Assembly: GCA_019639155.1 (NCBI GenBank)
Contig: JAHBSJ010000006.1
Span: 124,001-188,000, forward strand
DNA from: Acidobacteriota bacterium
GTDB lineage: Bacteria; Acidobacteriota; Blastocatellia; Pyrinomonadales; Pyrinomonadaceae
Reading direction: 5' to 3'
Length of the DNA stretch: 64,000 bases
In this document: positions 61,139-64,000 of the stretch, one piece after another
How the letters are laid out: every line of letters begins with the position of its first letter
Numbering within the stretch: the stretch's first letter is position 1
Notes under the pieces: generated by a model
Seen by the model: the letters and a program-made list of their open reading frames with translations, nothing else
Told to the model about the DNA's origin: nothing
Database searches by the model: none
Made by a program: the position numbers and the translations under genes

Positions 61139-62173
61139 ATGCTGATAGTGATGAAACCGGAGGCATCGGCCGCCGACATCGAAAATGTGATCCGCTCGGT
61201 CGAGGCACTCGGCTATTCCGGTCATACGCTTGAAGGCTCGGAACGAACCGTAATTGGTGTAACCGGCAACAAGGGCTCGATCGACCCGGCTCATTTTGAG
61301 AATTTGTCCGGCGTAGCGGACACGGTCCGGGTAACGCAGCCATACAGACTGGCTACCTCTGATCCGGGCGACAAATATGCGGTCCCGGTCGGAAATTCTT
61401 TCATCGGCGGCGGTCATTTCGCGATGATAGCCGGGCCGTGTGCATTGGAAGACCGCGAGCAAGTATTCCGCACGGCAAAAACTGTCGCGGAAAGCGGCGC
61501 AAAATTTTTCCGCGGAGGAGCATTCAAGCCGCGAACGTCTCCGTATGCGTTCCAAGGGCTCGGCATTGACGGGCTGAAAATGCTCGCCGATGTCCGCGAA
61601 GAATTCGACCTCAACATAATCACCGAGGCTCTTGACGAACACGGCATCGATGCTGTCGTCGAATACGGCGACTGTGTTCAGATCGGCGCGCGGAATATGC
61701 AGAATTTTTCGCTGCTTCGGTACGCCGGGCAATGCGGAAAACCTGTTTTGCTGAAACGTGGGCTTTCGGCGACTCTGGACGAACTGCTCCTCGCAGCTGA
61801 ATACATTTTGTCGGAAGGTAACCCGAACGTCATTTTCTGCGAACGCGGTATCAGGACGTTTGCCTCCCACGCGCGAAACACGCTTGACCTTTCCATTGTG
61901 CCCGCGGTCCAGCGAATGTCGCATCTTCCGATCATCGTGGATCCTTCGCACGGGACCGGTAAGAACTATATGGTCCCGGCACTTTCCAGAGCGGCGGTAG
62001 CAGTCGGTGCGGACGGCCTGATCATCGAGGTACATCCCTGCCCTGAGGACGCAATGTGTGACGGAGCTCAGGCTTTGAGGCCTGAACAATTTCTTATACT
62101 ATCGACCGAAATTGAAAGGATCAGAAACACGGTGAGCAGTCCCGCAGCGGAAAGTGCTGACGCATCGCGATGA
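61139..62173 (+). CDS. aroF: 3-deoxy-7-phosphoheptulonate (DAHP) synthase, type I-beta with N-terminal regulatory domain
   Basis: First enzyme of the shikimate pathway: PEP plus erythrose-4-phosphate to DAHP. 344 aa. Residues 1-75 form a ferredoxin-like regulatory domain (MLIVMKPEASAADIENVIRS), as in the Thermotoga enzyme. The barrel has FAMIAGPCALEDREQVFRTAK, FFRGGAFKPRTSPYAFQGLG, ILCERGIRTF-type motif (NVIFCERGIRTF), PIIVDPSHGTGKN and DGLIIEVHPCPEDAMCDGAQ (metal ligands). A terminator follows. The gap of 73 bp after argS shows only weak promoter-like sequence. Confidence 0.94.
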   Translation: MLIVMKPEASAADIENVIRSVEALGYSGHTLEGSERTVIGVTGNKGSIDPAHFENLSGVADTVRVTQPYRLATSDPGDKYAVPVGNSFIGGGHFAMIAGPCALEDREQVFRTAKTVAESGAKFFRGGAFKPRTSPYAFQGLGIDGLKMLADVREEFDLNIITEALDEHGIDAVVEYGDCVQIGARNMQNFSLLRYAGQCGKPVLLKRGLSATLDELLLAAEYILSEGNPNVIFCERGIRTFASHARNTLDLSIVPAVQRMSHLPIIVDPSHGTGKNYMVPALSRAAVAVGADGLIIEVHPCPEDAMCDGAQALRPEQFLILSTEIERIRNTVSSPAAESADASR

Positions 62174-62189
62174 TATTACGATAAATGAG

Positions 62190-62235
62190 AAAAAGGCCTG
62201 CCCGCGATGTCCCCACATGCGAGCCGGCCTTTTTT
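62190..62235. terminator. Bidirectional terminator after the DAHP synthase gene
   Basis: AAAAAGGCC (62190-62198) and GGCCTTTTTT (62226-62235) form a stem closed by A/T tracts on both sides, with a longer partly paired loop containing GCGATGTCCCCACATGC. It ends the aroF transcript and the converging gene at 62261. Confidence 0.75.
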
Positions 62236-62260
62236 CTGTGCCCTTACCGGCGCCATTTGC

Positions 62261-62647
62261 CTAGTTGGCCGGATCGAGCTTTATCAAACCATAAGACTGA
62301 ACCGCGAAACTTCCCAGCACCGCTACGATAAGCAACGCCATCGGAAGCGTCTTTGCAAGTTCCGGCATTGCGAAACTGAACCCGCCACCGACAAGCATTC
62401 CCGAGGCCAAAACCACAACACGCCCCGCCGCCCATTTTCCGAATGCCGGCCTTTCAAAGATCGACGGAAAGAAATACGGAAGGAATGCGACCGCTAATAT
62501 GGCTGCCGACATCACGATGCCATCGGGCGATGTGAAGCGAGCAGCTCGTGCAAATTCGACAGAGAGCAGAAAGAGCACGATCGCAGTGTCGATGCCAAAG
62601 AGCGAGAGATGTTTAGTGTTGCCGGTGTTTGTCGTTTCGTGTCTCAT
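62261..62647 (-). CDS. Small membrane protein of unknown function
   Basis: 128 aa with four predicted membrane segments: FGIDTAIVLFLLSVEFARAA, GIVMSAAILAVAFLPYFF, WAAGRVVVLASGMLVGGGFSF and TLPMALLIVAVLGSFAVQSYGL. The N-terminus is polar and Thr/Asn-rich. No family recognised. It lies 29 bp downstream of the XRE regulator gene on the same strand, so it is probably co-transcribed and controlled by that regulator. No clear ribosome binding site. Confidence 0.65.
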   Translation of the reverse strand: MRHETTNTGNTKHLSLFGIDTAIVLFLLSVEFARAARFTSPDGIVMSAAILAVAFLPYFFPSIFERPAFGKWAAGRVVVLASGMLVGGGFSFAMPELAKTLPMALLIVAVLGSFAVQSYGLIKLDPAN

Positions 62648-62676
62648 GATGTTTTCATTCCGGGTGTTTTATCGGA

Positions 62677-63066
62677 TCATTTTCCGGGCTTGCTGAACTG
62701 CTGATAGGCCACGCGAAACAGCTCAGAAAGCGCATTCGCCGTCTCCGCCGAAAGATTCTTGTCAGCACGAAGATGAGCGTCGATGATATCCGGCGTTGCT
62801 TCGTGCGGATAATAGATAACAGGTTCGACGCCTTTCTCGTCCTGACGGATCAGGCGATCAACAGGCATATCCAGCCATTTTGTAAGGCGTGCGATGTTAT
62901 CCGCATCGGGGCGGCCTGTGCCGTTCTCGATACGCGACAGCGTCGAGGCCGATACTTCGGTCACATCGGCGACATCGCGAAGGCTCATCCCAAGCTCCTC
63001 ACGGCGACGTTTGATCGCCTTGCCGAGTTCGGCCGTGCTGATCAGACTTTCGTTCTTGAATGACAT
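62677..63066 (-). CDS. XRE-family HTH transcriptional regulator
   Basis: 129 aa from ATG 63066, supported by GGAG 7 nt upstream. HTH_XRE domain in residues 10-65 (LGKAIKRRREELGMSLRDVADVTEVSASTLSRIENGTGRPDADNIARLTKWLDM). A helical C-terminal part of about 60 residues (DIIDAHLRADKNLSAETANALSELFRVAYQQFS) may serve dimerisation or ligand sensing. The intergenic region shared with the Rad52-like gene carries four similar operator-like sites around two divergent promoters, so it most likely represses itself and that gene, in the manner of phage or mobile-element repressors. Confidence 0.9.
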   Translation of the reverse strand: MSFKNESLISTAELGKAIKRRREELGMSLRDVADVTEVSASTLSRIENGTGRPDADNIARLTKWLDMPVDRLIRQDEKGVEPVIYYPHEATPDIIDAHLRADKNLSAETANALSELFRVAYQQFSKPGK

Positions 63067-63095
63067 ATTTTTTCTCCTTTTCCTCAATGAAGTCT

Positions 63096-63221
63096 AAGTG
63101 CCACAGATGCACTTCGCATTTCACAGATAAAACATAGCACAAGGAATTTTTAATTGCAACACCTTGTTTCGCACTTGCAACAATAAAATTATTCTGATAC
63201 ATTGTTTCACAGATGCAACAT
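63096..63221. promoter_or_regulatory. Divergent promoters with four operator-like repeats (XRE / Rad52-like)
   Basis: Minus-strand promoter: TTGCAA (63154-63159), 17 bp, TATGTT (complement of 63131-63136). Plus-strand promoter: TTGCAA (63175-63180), 17 bp, TACATT (63198-63203). A ten-base core like CACAGATGCA starts at 63102, 63122 (CACAGATAAA), 63170 (CGCACTTGCA) and 63208. Flanks give the fuller form TTGTTTCACAGATGCAACA at 63202-63220, and the imperfect palindrome TTGTTTCGCACTTGCAACAA at 63164-63183. Site 1 is instead a perfect inverted repeat AAGTGC-N7-GCACTT (63096-63114). The sites overlap the -10 of the minus promoter and the -35 and -10 of the plus promoter, as expected for repression. 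Confidence 0.7.
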
Positions 63222-63378
63222 CTCGTCAGACGATCGCATCTGAATTGAAAAGCTGAGTCGCACGGTCTGAGGTGCGGCGAACAGGGGCCGACGCTTTTTC
63301 TGATATCGGTGGCCAGACACGCCGAACGAAAAAAGCAGAAATCGAAAAGGCTCAAATAACCTAAGGAGAAAAGTAACA

Positions 63379-64000
63379 ATGAAACGAAATACGCAAAACG
63401 ACACCACAACGCAGACCCAAACGGCAGAAGCACACGAAACTAACGTCCTGGATTTTTCGGGAACACTGCGCGAATTGAAAAAGACCGTAGATCACACTCT
63501 GATCCGCCAGCGTGCAGGCCGCCGCGACCGTGACGGAAATATCCATATGGTTGAATACGTCGAGTGGCACACCGTCGCCGACATCCTGGACGAACATGCT
63601 CCGAACTGGGCACATACGGTAAAAGACATTCGTGCCATCGGCGACATCATCACGGTCACGGTCGCCATAACCATTGACGGCATTACGCGCGAAGGCATCG
63701 GCACCGGACGCACCGCGAGCGAGACCGGCATCAAGAAGGCAGAACACGACGCCTTGAAACGTGCCGCTGTGAAATTCGGCATCGCGAGAGAGCTTTACAA
63801 GCGTGAATTCGACACGGTCGAGCACGATGATGAATCGACAATTCAACAAAGAGCAGTTCTCGATCCGATAGCGAAGAGCCTCGCCGATATGCTGACCGCA
63901 AAACAATTGGGCATGATCCGCGGTATGGCACGCGAGGCCGGCATCGACGCCGAGAGCGAATGCGTCGAGAAAATGAAGTGTAAGGTCGAGGAGCTTTCAA
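63379..64000 (+). CDS. Rad52-like single-strand annealing protein (3' end outside window)
   Basis: 207 residues are visible and the frame is open to the window edge. ATG 63379 is preceded by AAGGAG (63363-63368). After a Gln/Thr-rich start, residues 26-150 follow the Rad52/Rad22 pattern: VEYVEWHTVADILDEHAPNW, then VTVAITIDGITREGIGTG, then SETGIKKAEHDALKRAAVKF and GIARELY. These correspond to the beta-sheet and the conserved K/R-A-..-DALKRA..FG helix of Rad52. A later helical region (TAKQLGMIRGMAREAGIDAE) is common in bacterial Rad52-like proteins. It probably anneals ssDNA in phage-type recombination or repair. The expected 5' leader is about 170 nt long. Confidence 0.82.
   Translation, partial: MKRNTQNDTTTQTQTAEAHETNVLDFSGTLRELKKTVDHTLIRQRAGRRDRDGNIHMVEYVEWHTVADILDEHAPNWAHTVKDIRAIGDIITVTVAITIDGITREGIGTGRTASETGIKKAEHDALKRAAVKFGIARELYKREFDTVEHDDESTIQQRAVLDPIAKSLADMLTAKQLGMIRGMAREAGIDAESECVEKMKCKVEELS

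Noticed and set aside
60920..62089. 389-codon minus-strand frame opposite the DAHP synthase gene
   Set aside because: Shadow frame; the plus strand encodes a complete DAHP synthase with all metal-ligand motifs.

Overview
The window is a 64-kb chromosomal segment of a bacterium with a diderm-type gene content. The best guess is an Acidobacteriota member, probably Blastocatellia/Pyrinomonadaceae-like. This is an inference, not a database result. It rests on Ser/Thr kinases carrying zinc ribbons, a secreted protein with serial DxDGDGK...VYRPS repeats, and several families of short palindromic repeats that even sit inside aminoacyl-tRNA synthetase genes. Most of the DNA is ordinary housekeeping sequence, densely packed, with many 1-11 bp gene overlaps.

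Left part (1-10.4 kb): the 3' part of an M3 oligopeptidase gene, an NtrY/NtrX-type two-component pair, a CPBP intramembrane protease overlapping nadC tail to tail, a small lipoprotein and two unknown proteins. Between the two unknowns (8.9-9.7 kb) lies a strange non-coding block: a 42-bp tandem array, a palindromic element that shares its end sequence with the array unit, and an AT-rich stretch with several perfect inverted repeats.

Division/peptidoglycan cluster (10.4-30.1 kb, all minus strand). Transcription starts at a clear promoter near 30.2 kb and runs rsmH-ftsL-ftsI-murF-mraY-murD-ftsW-murG-murC-ftsQ-ftsA-ftsZ, then pdxA, a response regulator, valS and a secreted unknown. mraZ, murE, murB and ddl are absent from the cluster. 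valS carries five repeat-derived in-frame insertions.

Central part (30.3-36.7 kb, plus strand): a ZIP metal transporter, a small membrane protein, phosphatidylserine decarboxylase and synthase (phosphatidylethanolamine synthesis), an acyl-CoA carboxylase beta subunit, alanine racemase and a YihY-family membrane protein.

Signalling block (36.7-43.1 kb, minus strand): an FHA-zinc ribbon-kinase, two membrane proteins with N-terminal zinc ribbons, a zinc-ribbon/PEGA Ser/Thr kinase, tRNA-Lys(CUU), and an FHA domain fused to a PrsW intramembrane protease. Together they suggest phospho-threonine signalling linked to intramembrane proteolysis.

Right part (43-62.2 kb): a secreted LVIVD/FG-GAP protein, a HARE-HTH-like protein, a polyprenyl diphosphate synthase, yajQ, an ECF sigma / anti-sigma / DUF4097-like operon, an orphan type IV pilin-like protein, tRNA-Val(CAC), a tight folE-M28 peptidase-metG-X-Y-tatD run, argS and a DAHP synthase.

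Right edge (62.2-64 kb): a small membrane protein, an XRE regulator, and divergently from it the start of a Rad52-like single-strand annealing protein that runs off the window. The two genes share an intergenic region with two back-to-back promoters and four copies of an operator-like motif. This module and the repeat-riddled tRNA synthetases are the two most interesting things in the window.
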